Shown one piece after another: positions 27,410-36,180 of a stretch of DNA of 64,000 nt. The position numbers were made by a program, and so were the translations under genes. Each line of letters begins with the position of its first letter. Positions within the stretch are counted from its first letter, which is position 1. The notes beneath the pieces were generated by a model. The model searched no databases. It saw only the letters and a program-made list of their open reading frames with translations, and was not told where the DNA came from. Source of the stretch: Aquibium oceanicum (GTDB lineage Bacteria; Pseudomonadota; Alphaproteobacteria; Rhizobiales; Rhizobiaceae); NCBI RefSeq assembly GCF_001889605.1, contig NZ_CP018171.1, forward strand, positions 2,564,501 to 2,628,500, written 5' to 3'.

Positions 27410-28465
27410 TTAATCCGACTGCTTGGTGCGGGTGAAGTTGGCGATGGCGGATACGAAGTCTGCCATGCCGGGACGGCGTACCGCCTCGAAGGGCAGGGGG
27501 CGTGCGGTCTCCATCGCGGCGATGCCGATCCGGACCGTCATCATGCCGTTGACGACGCCCTCGCCGAGCTTGGCCGAGAGGCGGGCGGCAAGTCCGTGTC
27601 CGACCAGTTGCTGGACGATGCTGTCCCCCGCCGCGATCGATCCGGTGACGGCGAGATGGGCAAGCACCTCGCGCGCCAGGCGGAAGAAGCCGAGCGTGCC
27701 GGGGCGGGTGCCGTAGAGTTCGGCGATACGGCGGATCAGGCGGGCCGATTCGAACAGCACGTAGAAGAGGTCGACCGCAGCGCGGGGGCTCACTGCCGTC
27801 ACCATCGAGACGCGCTTTCCCGCATTCAGGATCATCGCTTGCGCCGCCCGGTCGAGCGGCACGAGGAGTTCCGTCTCTGCGAGCCGCACGAGGTCCGGCC
27901 CGTCGATCACGTCGTCGCGAAGTTCCGACAATGACCGCCGCCCCGCCGCCGTCTCCGGCCGTGCCGACAGGAAGCGCGCGAGATCGTCGACGAGCGTCCG
28001 GGCGTCCTTGGGATCATTTCGCACGAGCACGTCCGCTGCGCGGGCGCGCATGCGCTCGACCGAGGCGAGCCGCGTAAGCGAAATCGTCTCGCGCACCACG
28101 ATCGCGACGAGCGCGACGACGGCAACCGCGGCGAGCGCCAGTGCGGTCCAGCCCAGCCAGTCCGCGCGCTCGAACAGATCACGGATGAGCCGGTCGGTCC
28201 ACAAGCCGATGGCCATGGAAACGAGGACGCCGGTCGCCGCGAGGAACACCCTGCCGAGGTGCGAGCGGCGCTTTGGCGGCAGTGCCGGCGGCGGCTCGGC
28301 GGTCGCGATCTCCTCCATGTCGAACACGTCGATCTCGGCCGGCCGTATCTCGGCGAACTCCGCGCCCGTGAGCGCGCGCGGCTGTCGCCTGGGCGTCCGC
28401 TCCGTCTCGTCCGTTTCCTCAGCCGCCATGGGGAATGCCACCGGCGGTCTTCGCTCGTCGGTCAT
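27410..28465 (-). CDS. ycjF: YcjF/TIGR01620 family inner-membrane protein
   Basis: 351 residues. A Pro/Glu-rich cytoplasmic N terminus (about 1-65) precedes two membrane helices (about 71-92 and 100-121), and a helical C-terminal domain includes AVSPRAAVDLFYVLFESARLIRRIAELYG, typical of the family. It overlaps ycjX by 4 bases (ATGA), the same pairing seen across Proteobacteria. Function is unresolved; enterobacterial homologues are stress-induced and co-occur with the YcjX GTPase. The protein probably anchors or works with YcjX at the membrane. Confidence 0.88.
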   Translation of the reverse strand: MTDERRPPVAFPMAAEETDETERTPRRQPRALTGAEFAEIRPAEIDVFDMEEIATAEPPPALPPKRRSHLGRVFLAATGVLVSMAIGLWTDRLIRDLFERADWLGWTALALAAVAVVALVAIVVRETISLTRLASVERMRARAADVLVRNDPKDARTLVDDLARFLSARPETAAGRRSLSELRDDVIDGPDLVRLAETELLVPLDRAAQAMILNAGKRVSMVTAVSPRAAVDLFYVLFESARLIRRIAELYGTRPGTLGFFRLAREVLAHLAVTGSIAAGDSIVQQLVGHGLAARLSAKLGEGVVNGMMTVRIGIAAMETARPLPFEAVRRPGMADFVSAIANFTRTKQSD

Positions 28466-29925
28466 TCCAGCCGGTCTCCGATCAGGAACTGCAAGGCGCG
28501 GTCGAGGCGGATGTGGGGCAGCGACAGCGAAATTCCGTCGGCACTGCGCTCCAGCTTCGGAGGCCGGAAGCGCACGAACCGGATCGCCTCCGACTGGCCG
28601 GCCTCGGCATTCGGGTCGAACAGTGCGTCGAGGTTCTTCGGCAGATCTCCGGGAAACACCGCCGTCTCCGTCTCGCCGTCAAATGTGTCCTTTCCGATCG
28701 TCTCGCCGGCGAGCGGCGTGCCGATGATGACGGGCAGTTCCTCCTTGCGCTGCGTGACCGTGCCTTCGCGCGTGGCGCGCACCGCCGCGAGCGCCAGCAC
28801 GTCGACCGAGGCACCCGACACGCCCGCCCGGGCGGCGGCGCGGTCCGACAAGCGCCGCACGATGGCTTGCAGGCGGTCGTGGCTGGTGTGATGGATATGG
28901 TCGGCCTTGGTCGCGGCGATCAGGATACGGTCTATGTGGCGTGCGAAGAGGCTGGTGAAGAGATTTCCCGAGCCGGGACGGAAACAGCCGAGAATTTCGG
29001 TGAGCGCCCGCTCCAGATCGGAAAGCGCGGCCGGCCCGGCATTCAGCGCCTGCATGACATCGACCAGCACGATCTGCCGGTCGAGCCGCGTGATGTGTTC
29101 GCGGAAGAAGGGCTTGATGACGTGGGTCTTGTAGGACTCGTAGCGTCGTTCGAGCATGGCGCGCAGCGAGCCGGGGCGGGCGCGTCCTTGCCCGAGGTTT
29201 GGCAGCGGGGCGAAGGTGAGGGCAGGCGAGCCTTCGAGATCGCCCGGCATCAGGAAGCGGCCCGGCGGCAGGGTCGACAGCGCCCGGCTGTCCTGGCGGC
29301 ATGCCCTGAGATACGCAGTGAAGCTCTCGGCGAGCCTGCGCGCGGTCATCTCGTCGGCTTCGGTCTCGCCGTCCACCGATCCGGCCAACGCGATCCATTC
29401 CTCGGCCAGGTCGGCCCGTACCGGAAGGGCCGCCAGCTGGAAGGAATCCTGCGAGAATTCGGCGAAAGACTTGCCCAGCAGCGGCAGGTCGAGCAGCCAT
29501 TCGCCCGGATAGTCGACGATGTCGACCGACAGCCGTCCACGCGAGAACATGCGGCCCCAGGCGGAGGCGGATTCGTAGTCGATGGTCAGGCGCAGTTCCG
29601 ACACGGCACGGGTCGAATCGGGCCAGCTCCGTCCGCTCACCAGTGCGTCGACATGGTCCTCGTACTGGAAGCGCGGCACGGCATCGTCGGGCTGTTGCTC
29701 CAGATAGGCGCGGGCGATGCGCCCCGACTTCTGCGCCTCGAACATCGGCAACCGGCCGCCATGGATGAGATTGTGCACGAAGGCGGAGATGAAGACGGTC
29801 TTGCCGGCGCGCGACAGGCCGGTCACGCCGAGCCGGATCGACGGGTTGACGAGGCCCGTGGCACGTTCGGCGAGCGTGTCGAGAGCGATCCGCGTCTCGT
29901 CGGTGAAGCTTGTCAGAGCCGCCAA
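28462..29925 (-). CDS. ycjX: YcjX family P-loop (GTP-binding) protein
   Basis: 487 residues. The start appears to be a TTG at 29925, with GGGGAAAAGG just upstream and no ATG available before the conserved DETRIALDTLAERATGL segment. The P-loop is GVTGLSRAGKTVFISAF, a hallmark of DUF463/YcjX, followed by VDIVDYPGEWLLDLPLL (the DxxG-like switch), and ATKADHIH resembles the NKxD base motif. Members bind GTP and are often heat-shock or phage-shock induced. Cotranscribed with ycjF. Confidence 0.88.
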   Translation of the reverse strand: MAALTSFTDETRIALDTLAERATGLVNPSIRLGVTGLSRAGKTVFISAFVHNLIHGGRLPMFEAQKSGRIARAYLEQQPDDAVPRFQYEDHVDALVSGRSWPDSTRAVSELRLTIDYESASAWGRMFSRGRLSVDIVDYPGEWLLDLPLLGKSFAEFSQDSFQLAALPVRADLAEEWIALAGSVDGETEADEMTARRLAESFTAYLRACRQDSRALSTLPPGRFLMPGDLEGSPALTFAPLPNLGQGRARPGSLRAMLERRYESYKTHVIKPFFREHITRLDRQIVLVDVMQALNAGPAALSDLERALTEILGCFRPGSGNLFTSLFARHIDRILIAATKADHIHHTSHDRLQAIVRRLSDRAAARAGVSGASVDVLALAAVRATREGTVTQRKEELPVIIGTPLAGETIGKDTFDGETETAVFPGDLPKNLDALFDPNAEAGQSEAIRFVRFRPPKLERSADGISLSLPHIRLDRALQFLIGDRLE

Positions 29926-29996
29926 ACCTTTTCCCCGGCCGTCTTGTTCGCGACCGATATAGGCAGTGCGACCTTCATTTGAAATGGAGTCTGCCG

Positions 29997-30506
29997 CTAC
30001 GCCGGCGTCGAATTGAGGAAATCGTCGAGTTGCGCCGCTCCGGGCGCAGCAGCCGAAAGCGGTGTCGCGAAACTCAGGACGGCGAGGCCGGCCGTGGGAA
30101 AGCCGCCAGCCAGCACCGGCGGCGGCTCCGCGTCCCGTCCGCAGCAGAGCGCGATCGTCAGATCCTCGATCATGGGATTGTGGCCGATGATCAGGATGGA
30201 GCCGGCATCACCCTTTTCGCGGACGATCGAGAGATAGCCGGTCGCGTCGGTGGAATAGAGCTGTTGCGACAGGATGGCCTCGTTTTGCCTGCGCCCGAGC
30301 CGGCCTGCGAGGCCCTGCCAGGTTTCGATGGCACGCTGCGCGGACGAACAGACGACGATTTCGGGCTGGTAGTCGCGCGATGCCATGAAGGCTCCCACGG
30401 CTTCGCTTTCGAGGCGCCCGGCCTCCGTCAGCGGGCGGTCGAAATCGCGTGTACCGGGTTCGGCCCATGCCGCTCTTGCGTGGCGAAGCAGGTAGAGCCG
30501 TCCCAT
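29997..30506 (-). CDS. sixA: SixA-type histidine phosphatase
   Basis: 169 residues. The phosphoglycerate-mutase-like catalytic motif LLRHARAAW (RHG type) is at residues 6-14, with the second histidine in IIGHNPMIED and the conserved CSSAQRAIETW. The small size and these motifs match SixA, which dephosphorylates phosphohistidine proteins such as Hpt domains or NPr. The ribosome site is AGGGAGGCGGA. It lies 71 bases upstream of ycjX on the same strand. Whether its target is the Hpt protein in this window is speculation. Confidence 0.85.
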   Translation of the reverse strand: MGRLYLLRHARAAWAEPGTRDFDRPLTEAGRLESEAVGAFMASRDYQPEIVVCSSAQRAIETWQGLAGRLGRRQNEAILSQQLYSTDATGYLSIVREKGDAGSILIIGHNPMIEDLTIALCCGRDAEPPPVLAGGFPTAGLAVLSFATPLSAAAPGAAQLDDFLNSTPA

Positions 30507-30717
30507 TCCGCCTCCCTTGGCCCGATGACGCTTGCGATGGAACGAGCATTAGCCGCCGGTCGCGGGCCGCGCAACTCGACTGTCGCGCAGGGACGGTCGA
30601 AGTGCCCTGGAACGCCGCCGAATGGAAGGAAAAACGGCCCGGATCCGGCATGTTCGCGGCACGAATTGCGGGCGTGCCCGGGGACTAACAAAGGCGTGAC
30701 ATTGCTGACCTTTTAGC

Positions 30718-30746
30718 TTGTGCCACCACAACCGCCCGAATATATA
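30718..30746 (+). promoter_or_regulatory. Candidate sigma-70 promoter of dksA
   Basis: TTGTGC (30718-30723) and TATATA (30741-30746) are separated by exactly 17 bases, in an otherwise GC-rich region about 30 bases before the dksA start. The match to the -35 box is partial, so this is a prediction. Confidence 0.4.
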
Positions 30747-30777
30747 GGCGCCGGTTCATTGCTGCGGGGTGACTCGA

Positions 30778-31191
30778 ATGAACGAAATCATGGAAGACTA
30801 CGTTCCGAGTGAAAGCGAGCCTTTCATGAACGAACGGCAGAAGGCCTACTTCCGGGCGAAGCTCCTCTCCTGGAAAAGCGACATCTTGCGCGAGGCGCGC
30901 GAGACGCTGGAAATCCTGCAACAGGAAAACGCCAATCATCCCGACCTCGCCGACCGGGCGTCGTCGGAAACCGACCGAGCCATCGAGCTGCGCGCCAGGG
31001 ACCGCCAGCGCAAGCTCATCTCGAAGATCGATGCCGCCCTGCAGCGGATCGACGAAGGGACGTACGGCTACTGTGAGGAGACCGGCGAACAGATTTCGCT
31101 GAAGCGTCTGGACGCTCGCCCGATAGCAACCCTGTCCATCGAGGCTCAGGAACGGCACGAACGCCGCGAAAAGGTCTATCGGGACGATTGA
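30778..31191 (+). CDS. dksA: RNA polymerase-binding transcription factor DksA
   Basis: 137 residues from the ATG at 30778, which has GGGGTGA six bases upstream (an in-frame GTG at 30769 overlaps that site). The coiled-coil hairpin carries the tip motif DLADRASSETDRA. The C-terminal zinc-finger region is GYCEETGEQISLKRLDARPIATLSIEAQERHERRE. Only one cysteine (C99) of the classical four is kept, the pattern of alphaproteobacterial DksA. It binds the RNA polymerase secondary channel and adjusts rRNA and amino-acid promoters with ppGpp. A strong terminator follows. Confidence 0.93.
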   Translation: MNEIMEDYVPSESEPFMNERQKAYFRAKLLSWKSDILREARETLEILQQENANHPDLADRASSETDRAIELRARDRQRKLISKIDAALQRIDEGTYGYCEETGEQISLKRLDARPIATLSIEAQERHERREKVYRDD

Positions 31192-31220
31192 TGCGCCGAC
31201 GTATCGTACGCAGTAACTGA

Positions 31221-31247
31221 GGCGGCCGAGAGGTCGCCTTTTTCTTT
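31221..31247 (+). terminator. Rho-independent terminator of dksA
   Basis: Stem GGCGGCC / GGTCGCC (one G-U pair) with loop GAGA, followed directly by TTTTTCTTTT. It lies 30 bases after the dksA stop and reads on the plus strand. Confidence 0.85.
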
Positions 31248-31296
31248 TCGGATGGCCGGCTTCAAATAGCCCGCGAGGATTGAAATCTTCGGGGGT

Positions 31297-32271
31297 TTAC
31301 TTCCTGTCGCGCGAAAGTTCGCCCAGAAGCTTCGACATCTCGTCCTCGAGCCCCCTGTCCGACGAGGAGCTTCCTCCGCGATCCGTCAGTTCCAGCGAAT
31401 CCTCCAGCTCCTGGAGCAATGTGTCGTCGAGGCTTTCCCTCGCCGGGGACGCCGTCGGGGCTGCGACCGCGGCGGCGGCAGGCCTGGCCGAAGGGGCGGG
31501 GGACGCGCCTTGAGTGGGAGGCGTTCGCGTCATGGGCGGGTTCGGTTGCGAGGGTCGGTTCTGGAAGGACGAGAAGTAACCGCTTTTCGCCGGCTCCGGT
31601 CGCGGGGCGGGTGGTTGCACGGCTGCTGCGGGACGCGGTGTCGCTTCCTGTCTCGGAGGCGTTGCCGGGGCGGCCGACGGGGGCGGGACAGTCGGTGCGC
31701 TTCGCGCCACGGGCTGCTGCGGAGCAGCCGCAGGCTGAGGCGCGGCAGGCTGCGAGGCCGGTTGTGAAGCCGAGACCGGGCGTGCAGCCGGGGGCGCGGC
31801 CCTCTCGGTGGCCGGACGCGATGCGATCGGCCGTTCCGGCAGGCGGCCTTCCCGCTGCGGCGGCCGCACCGGTGCCGTGACCGGCGGACGAGGCGCCGGT
31901 GCGGGCTCTGCAGAAAACTCGGTCGGTTCGGCCGTCGAAGCCTGTTCGCCGGGCAGGGTTCGCGTCGATTTCGCGATCATGCGGATATCCTGCTCGACCA
32001 CGACGTCAGTGGGGCCGCCGATGAGGATCAGATGCTCTACGTCGTCGCGCCGCACCAGCACCAGCCGCCGCTTGTCGTCGACCGCCGCGGCATCCATCAC
32101 TGCGAGCCGGGTCCTGCGATTGCGGCCGCCCGCGATGAAGGTGCCGGATGTCAACATCCGCACGACGCGATAGGCGAGGTAGATCAAGAGCAGCGCGATC
32201 GCCGCGATGATGATCCACGAAACCACCGGCACATATTGCGGGTCGAGAAAGCCTTCGAGCAGACCGGTCAT
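31297..32271 (-). CDS. FliO-like membrane protein with Pro/Ala-rich C terminus
   Basis: 324 residues from the ATG at 32271; the frame upstream of it lacks support. One membrane helix (about 14-37, VSWIIIAAIALLLIYLAYRV) is followed by a small FliO-like domain (TRLAVMDAAAVDDKRRLVLVRRDDVEHLILIGGPTDVVVE). A ~190-residue low-complexity Pro/Ala/Gln region and an acidic tail (LQELEDSLEL) follow. Rhizobiales genomes often label this gene fliO although no flagellar genes surround it. The domain suits inner-membrane assembly or adaptor roles. It is divergent from cckA. Confidence 0.75.
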   Translation of the reverse strand: MTGLLEGFLDPQYVPVVSWIIIAAIALLLIYLAYRVVRMLTSGTFIAGGRNRRTRLAVMDAAAVDDKRRLVLVRRDDVEHLILIGGPTDVVVEQDIRMIAKSTRTLPGEQASTAEPTEFSAEPAPAPRPPVTAPVRPPQREGRLPERPIASRPATERAAPPAARPVSASQPASQPAAPQPAAAPQQPVARSAPTVPPPSAAPATPPRQEATPRPAAAVQPPAPRPEPAKSGYFSSFQNRPSQPNPPMTRTPPTQGASPAPSARPAAAAVAAPTASPARESLDDTLLQELEDSLELTDRGGSSSSDRGLEDEMSKLLGELSRDRK

Positions 32272-32516
32272 CTTTGTTCTACGTGCTCCCTTTGCCCCCA
32301 AGGTCGTGCGGCACAGTAGACACGACCCTGTGGCAGTCGCAAGGCGGGCAGGGGCATCGTTGCGCCATCGTTGTGGGAAAGCCCCCCCGAACCGCGCAAT
32401 TCAGGCGCGGAGGCATGAAATGAGGGACAACGGGAACGCTACTCTTCCCCGCACAGGCATAATGTGATTCAACCGATCGACGCGGCGGCTTTGGGAATCG
32501 GTAGGACTGGCACGGA

Positions 32517-35099
32517 ATGGCGAGGGACAGCCAAGGAGAATTCTATCCGGCGCCAGTCGTCGATCAGAATTCGCGGCCGGGAACGATCACGCGGCTGATC
32601 ATCTTCATCGTCATCCTCGTCGCCGCCGCATTCGTGTTCGCGCTGATGCGCGACAGCCTCGGCGATCCGTTCCTGCTCGGCATGCTCGGCATCCTGGCCA
32701 TGATCGGCGTCGGCTATCTCTTCGCCTCCGCGATCGGGCTCGTGCAGGTGGCGCCGCGCTCGTCGGGCGACGAATTGGCGAAGGCCTGTGTCGACACCAT
32801 GGACCAGGGGCTCGTACTGGCCGACATGAAGGGACAGGTGCTCTACGCCAACCGCGCCTATGCCGAACTGACCGGCGCGACTTCTGCTGCCGACGTCCGC
32901 ACGCCCGACGTTCTGCTCTCGGACAACGCCGAGGCGGCGCCGACGGTGGACGGTCTTGCAGACGGCCTGCGTGACGGGCGGCCCGGCGACGGGGAGTTCC
33001 GGGTATCCCAGGCGATCCGCCCGGGCTCCGAAGGCGGCTCGCGGTGGTATCGCATCCGCGCGCGCAGCTTCTCCGTTCCGGGCCGGCGTCAGCCGCTCGC
33101 CGCATGGTACCTGGAGGACATTTCGAAGGAACGGGCGGAACAGGAGCGCTTCTTCCTCGACCTGCAGCAGGCGATCGATCATCTCGATCACGCACCAGCC
33201 GGCTTCTTCTCCGCCGACCCGTCAGGCCGCGTGACCTACATCAACGCCACGCTCGCCGAGTGGCTCGGTATCGACCTGGCGAGTTTCACCCCCGGTGACA
33301 TCACCCTGTCGGAGATCGTGGCCGGCGACGGCATGGCGCTGATCCGCTCGGTCAAGGCCGATCCCGGATCGACGCGAAACGCGGTGGTAGACCTCGATCT
33401 GTCGACGGTCGCCGGCGAAGTGCTTCCGGTCCGCTTCATGCACCGCGCGACCGCGACGCGGGAAGGCACGCAAGGCCCTACGCGCACCATCGTCCTGAAC
33501 CGGGCCAAGGGCGAGGACGCCTCGGCCGACCTGCGGGCGTCCGAGGTCCGTTTCACCCGGTTCTTCAATTCCACGCCGATGGCCATCGCCGGCATCGACG
33601 GCCGCGGGCAGATCCTGCGCACCAATGCGCCCTTCCTGTCGCTGTTTTCGACCGTGGTGGATCGTGACGCGGTCGACCGTCACGTCCTTCTCGACACGGT
33701 GATCCATCCCCGGGACCGGGCCGCCTTCGCCTCCGCGCTCGAACGGGCGAAGCTGCACCAGGCCGACATCCTGCCGATCGACACCGTCCTTCCGGACGAC
33801 GAGGAGCGCCACATGCGCTTCTACGTCAACGCGGTCGCGGATGCGAAGGAGGGCGACGCTACCGAGGAGGCGGCAATCGTCTATGCCGTGGAGACGACCG
33901 AGCAGAAGGCGCTCGAGGCGCAGATGGCGCAGGGCCAGAAAATGCAGGCCGTCGGGCAGCTCGCAGGCGGCATCGCGCACGATTTCAACAACGTGCTCAC
34001 CGCCATCATCATGGCCTCGGACCTGCTGCTGACCAACCACCGGCCGTCGGATCCGTCCTTCCCCGACATCATGAACATCAAGCAGAACGCCAACCGCGCC
34101 GCTTCGCTGGTACGGCAACTGCTCGCTTTCTCGCGTCGCCAGACCCTGCGCCCCGAGGTGCTGAACCTCACCGATGTGCTGGCCGACCTCCGCATGCTCC
34201 TGACGCGGCTTGCCGGCAACGAAATCAAGCTCAAGATCGACCACGGGCGGGACCTGTGGCCGGTAAAGGCCGACCTCGGCCAGTTCGAGCAGGTCATCGT
34301 CAACCTCACCGTCAACGCGCGCGACGCCATGCCCAAGGGCGGCGACCTGACGGTGCGGACCAAGAATGTCGCCGCTGCCGACAGCGACGGCTACCACTAC
34401 CGCGAACTGGCACCGGCAGACTACGTTCTCGTCGAGGTCGAGGACAGCGGCACGGGCATTGCGCCCGACGTGCTGAAGAAGATCTTCGAGCCGTTCTTCA
34501 CCACCAAGGAGGTCGGCAAGGGCACGGGCCTCGGCCTGTCCATGGTCTACGGTATCATCAAGCAGACGGGCGGCTTCATCTTCTGCGAATCGCAGGTCGG
34601 GTCCGGCACCACTTTCCGGATTTTCCTGCCGCGGCACATCGTAGAGGAAAAGCCGGTCGTGGAAGGCGAGGAGAAGGCGGCCGCCGCCGTTCCGCGCGCT
34701 CCGGAGGTCCAGAAGGATCTCTCGGGCTCGGCCACCGTGCTTCTCGTGGAAGACGAGGACGCGGTGCGCATGGGCGGGGTTCGGGCGCTGAAATCGCGCG
34801 GCTATACCGTCCACGAAGCGACGTCCGGCGTGGAGGCGCTGGAAATCTACGACGAACTCGAAGGCAAGATCGACATCGTCGTATCCGACGTCGTGATGCC
34901 GGAGATGGATGGGCCGACGCTGCTGGGCGAACTGCGCAAGCGCCGTCCGGACATCAAGTTCGTCTTCGTTTCGGGCTACGCGGAGGACGCGTTCGCCAGG
35001 AACCTTCCCGCCGACGCCAAGTTCGGTTTCCTGCCCAAGCCCTTCTCGCTCAAGCAACTGGCGACGATCGTCAAGGAAATGCTTGAAGGCGAGGAATAA
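32517..35099 (+). CDS. cckA: Cell-cycle hybrid histidine kinase CckA
   Basis: 860 residues. Two membrane helices (about 22-45 and 52-73) are followed by PAS domains (about 85-210, 215-330 and 340-460). The HisKA domain has the histidine in [17 protein letters not shown] (about residue 488). The HATPase has the N box [22 protein letters not shown] and [12 protein letters not shown], and the C-terminal receiver carries Asp near 791 in [12 protein letters not shown]. The order of domains and the AHDFNN H box match CckA, which through ChpT phosphorylates CtrA and CpdR in alphaproteobacteria and switches between kinase and phosphatase. The dksA/FliO-like neighbourhood is usual for this order. Confidence 0.9.
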   Translation: MARDSQGEFYPAPVVDQNSRPGTITRLIIFIVILVAAAFVFALMRDSLGDPFLLGMLGILAMIGVGYLFASAIGLVQVAPRSSGDELAKACVDTMDQGLVLADMKGQVLYANRAYAELTGATSAADVRTPDVLLSDNAEAAPTVDGLADGLRDGRPGDGEFRVSQAIRPGSEGGSRWYRIRARSFSVPGRRQPLAAWYLEDISKERAEQERFFLDLQQAIDHLDHAPAGFFSADPSGRVTYINATLAEWLGIDLASFTPGDITLSEIVAGDGMALIRSVKADPGSTRNAVVDLDLSTVAGEVLPVRFMHRATATREGTQGPTRTIVLNRAKGEDASADLRASEVRFTRFFNSTPMAIAGIDGRGQILRTNAPFLSLFSTVVDRDAVDRHVLLDTVIHPRDRAAFASALERAKLHQADILPIDTVLPDDEERHMRFYVNAVADAKEGDATEEAAIVYAVETTEQKALEAQMAQGQKMQAVGQLAGGIAHDFNNVLTAIIMASDLLLTNHRPSDPSFPDIMNIKQNANRAASLVRQLLAFSRRQTLRPEVLNLTDVLADLRMLLTRLAGNEIKLKIDHGRDLWPVKADLGQFEQVIVNLTVNARDAMPKGGDLTVRTKNVAAADSDGYHYRELAPADYVLVEVEDSGTGIAPDVLKKIFEPFFTTKEVGKGTGLGLSMVYGIIKQTGGFIFCESQVGSGTTFRIFLPRHIVEEKPVVEGEEKAAAAVPRAPEVQKDLSGSATVLLVEDEDAVRMGGVRALKSRGYTVHEATSGVEALEIYDELEGKIDIVVSDVVMPEMDGPTLLGELRKRRPDIKFVFVSGYAEDAFARNLPADAKFGFLPKPFSLKQLATIVKEMLEGEE

Positions 35100-35172
35100 G
35101 GACGAGGTACTCGGGTTCGCATGGAATCCCGCCGGTGCGCGGTTCTGGTTCGATGATCGGTGGTGTGGACTG

Positions 35173-35886
35173 ATGACGCCGCACAATGAGGCAGCAGCCG
35201 GAGACTACGCGCCCACCGTTCTTCTGTCGGGCGATCCCCTCCGTTCGGAATGGATCGCCGAGACGTTCCTCGAAGACGCGCGTTGCGTGAACCGGATTCG
35301 CGGGGCGCTGGGCTATACCGGCAGCTACCAGGGCATGCCCGTCAGCGTCCAGACCACGGGGATCGGGATTCCCTCGCTGTCGATCTATGTCCATGAACTC
35401 CTCGAAACTTACGGCGCACGGGTGCTCTTCAGGGTCGGGACCTGCGGCGGATTGCAGGACCATGTCCGCATCCGCGACCTCGTGATCTCGCAGGCCGCAG
35501 CGACCGACAGCGGCGCCGAAGGCGAGTCGTTCGGCGCCTACCGGTTCGCTCCGGCACCGGATCTCGGGCTCCTGAGCGCGGCCGCCGAGGAGGCGCGAAA
35601 GTCTGGCGTGCGGCACCACATCGGTTCGACCGCCTCGAGCGACGTCTTCTATCACTCGGCGGGAGACGAACGGTACCGGCCGCTGCGCGCGCATGGGCTC
35701 CTTGCCGTCGACATGGAGACGAGCGGCCTCTACACGCTCGCGTCGCGCTTCGGCGCGAGGGCGTTGTCCATCTGTATGGGCGTCGACAACGTCTTTACCG
35801 GTGAATCGATCGCCGAGGCGGAGCGGCAGGCCGTCTTCCGCCCGATGATCGAACTGGCGCTAGCCACGGCTTGTGGCGTTTCCTGA
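35173..35886 (+). CDS. deoD: Purine-nucleoside phosphorylase, DeoD type
   Basis: 237 residues from the ATG at 35173. Family blocks are LLSGDPLRSEWIAE (phosphate site), GIGIPSLSIYVHELLETYG, RVGTCGG, the GSTASSDVFY segment and the MET motif AVDMETSGLYTLA that contacts the ribose. It reversibly phosphorolyses purine (deoxy)nucleosides in the cytoplasm for salvage. It lies 73 bases after cckA on the same strand, so it could share a transcript, but no functional link is implied. Confidence 0.93.
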   Translation: MTPHNEAAAGDYAPTVLLSGDPLRSEWIAETFLEDARCVNRIRGALGYTGSYQGMPVSVQTTGIGIPSLSIYVHELLETYGARVLFRVGTCGGLQDHVRIRDLVISQAAATDSGAEGESFGAYRFAPAPDLGLLSAAAEEARKSGVRHHIGSTASSDVFYHSAGDERYRPLRAHGLLAVDMETSGLYTLASRFGARALSICMGVDNVFTGESIAEAERQAVFRPMIELALATACGVS

Positions 35887-36118
35887 CGGGAGCAGTAGGG
35901 CCCTATGGCACGCCGTACGCACTTGTCGATTATGCCCGCGATTTATGCAGGAATTTGCATTGATTAGAAATTAGGCAGTCGTCACCTTCGACTGCGCAAT
36001 CATTCGTCAACGATTCGTTAATGCCCTTTCGGGCCATGGGTCCCGGACTCTCGCCAGTTCCTTCAAACGCCTGCTCCGCCACCGAAAAACGAGCTCTGGC
36101 ATCGTCGCTCCGCCCGGT

Positions 36119-36134
36119 TGGCACGGCCGTTGCA
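36119..36134 (+). promoter_or_regulatory. Sigma-54 (RpoN) promoter of the urt operon
   Basis: TGGCACGGCCGTTGCA matches the sigma-54 consensus TGGCACG-N4-TTGC in full, with the invariant GG at 36120-36121 and GC at 36132-36133 exactly ten bases apart. It lies 47 bases upstream of the urtA ATG in the right orientation. Sigma-54 plus NtrC control of urea uptake is expected. An inverted repeat ATGCA-N6-TGCAT at 35945-35960 is a possible, weak enhancer. Confidence 0.85.
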
Positions 36135-36180
36135 TCATCTGGTGCGGTGCAACAACCAACTCATACCGGAGGTTTACAAT

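Noticed and set aside
33222-35186. Minus-strand frame of 654 codons opposite cckA
   Set aside because: Antisense shadow; cckA motifs on the plus strand are complete.
35945-35960. NtrC enhancer upstream of urtA (ATGCA-N6-TGCAT)
   Set aside because: It is symmetric but does not match the NtrC consensus GCACC-N5-GGTGC well, so it is not listed as a feature.
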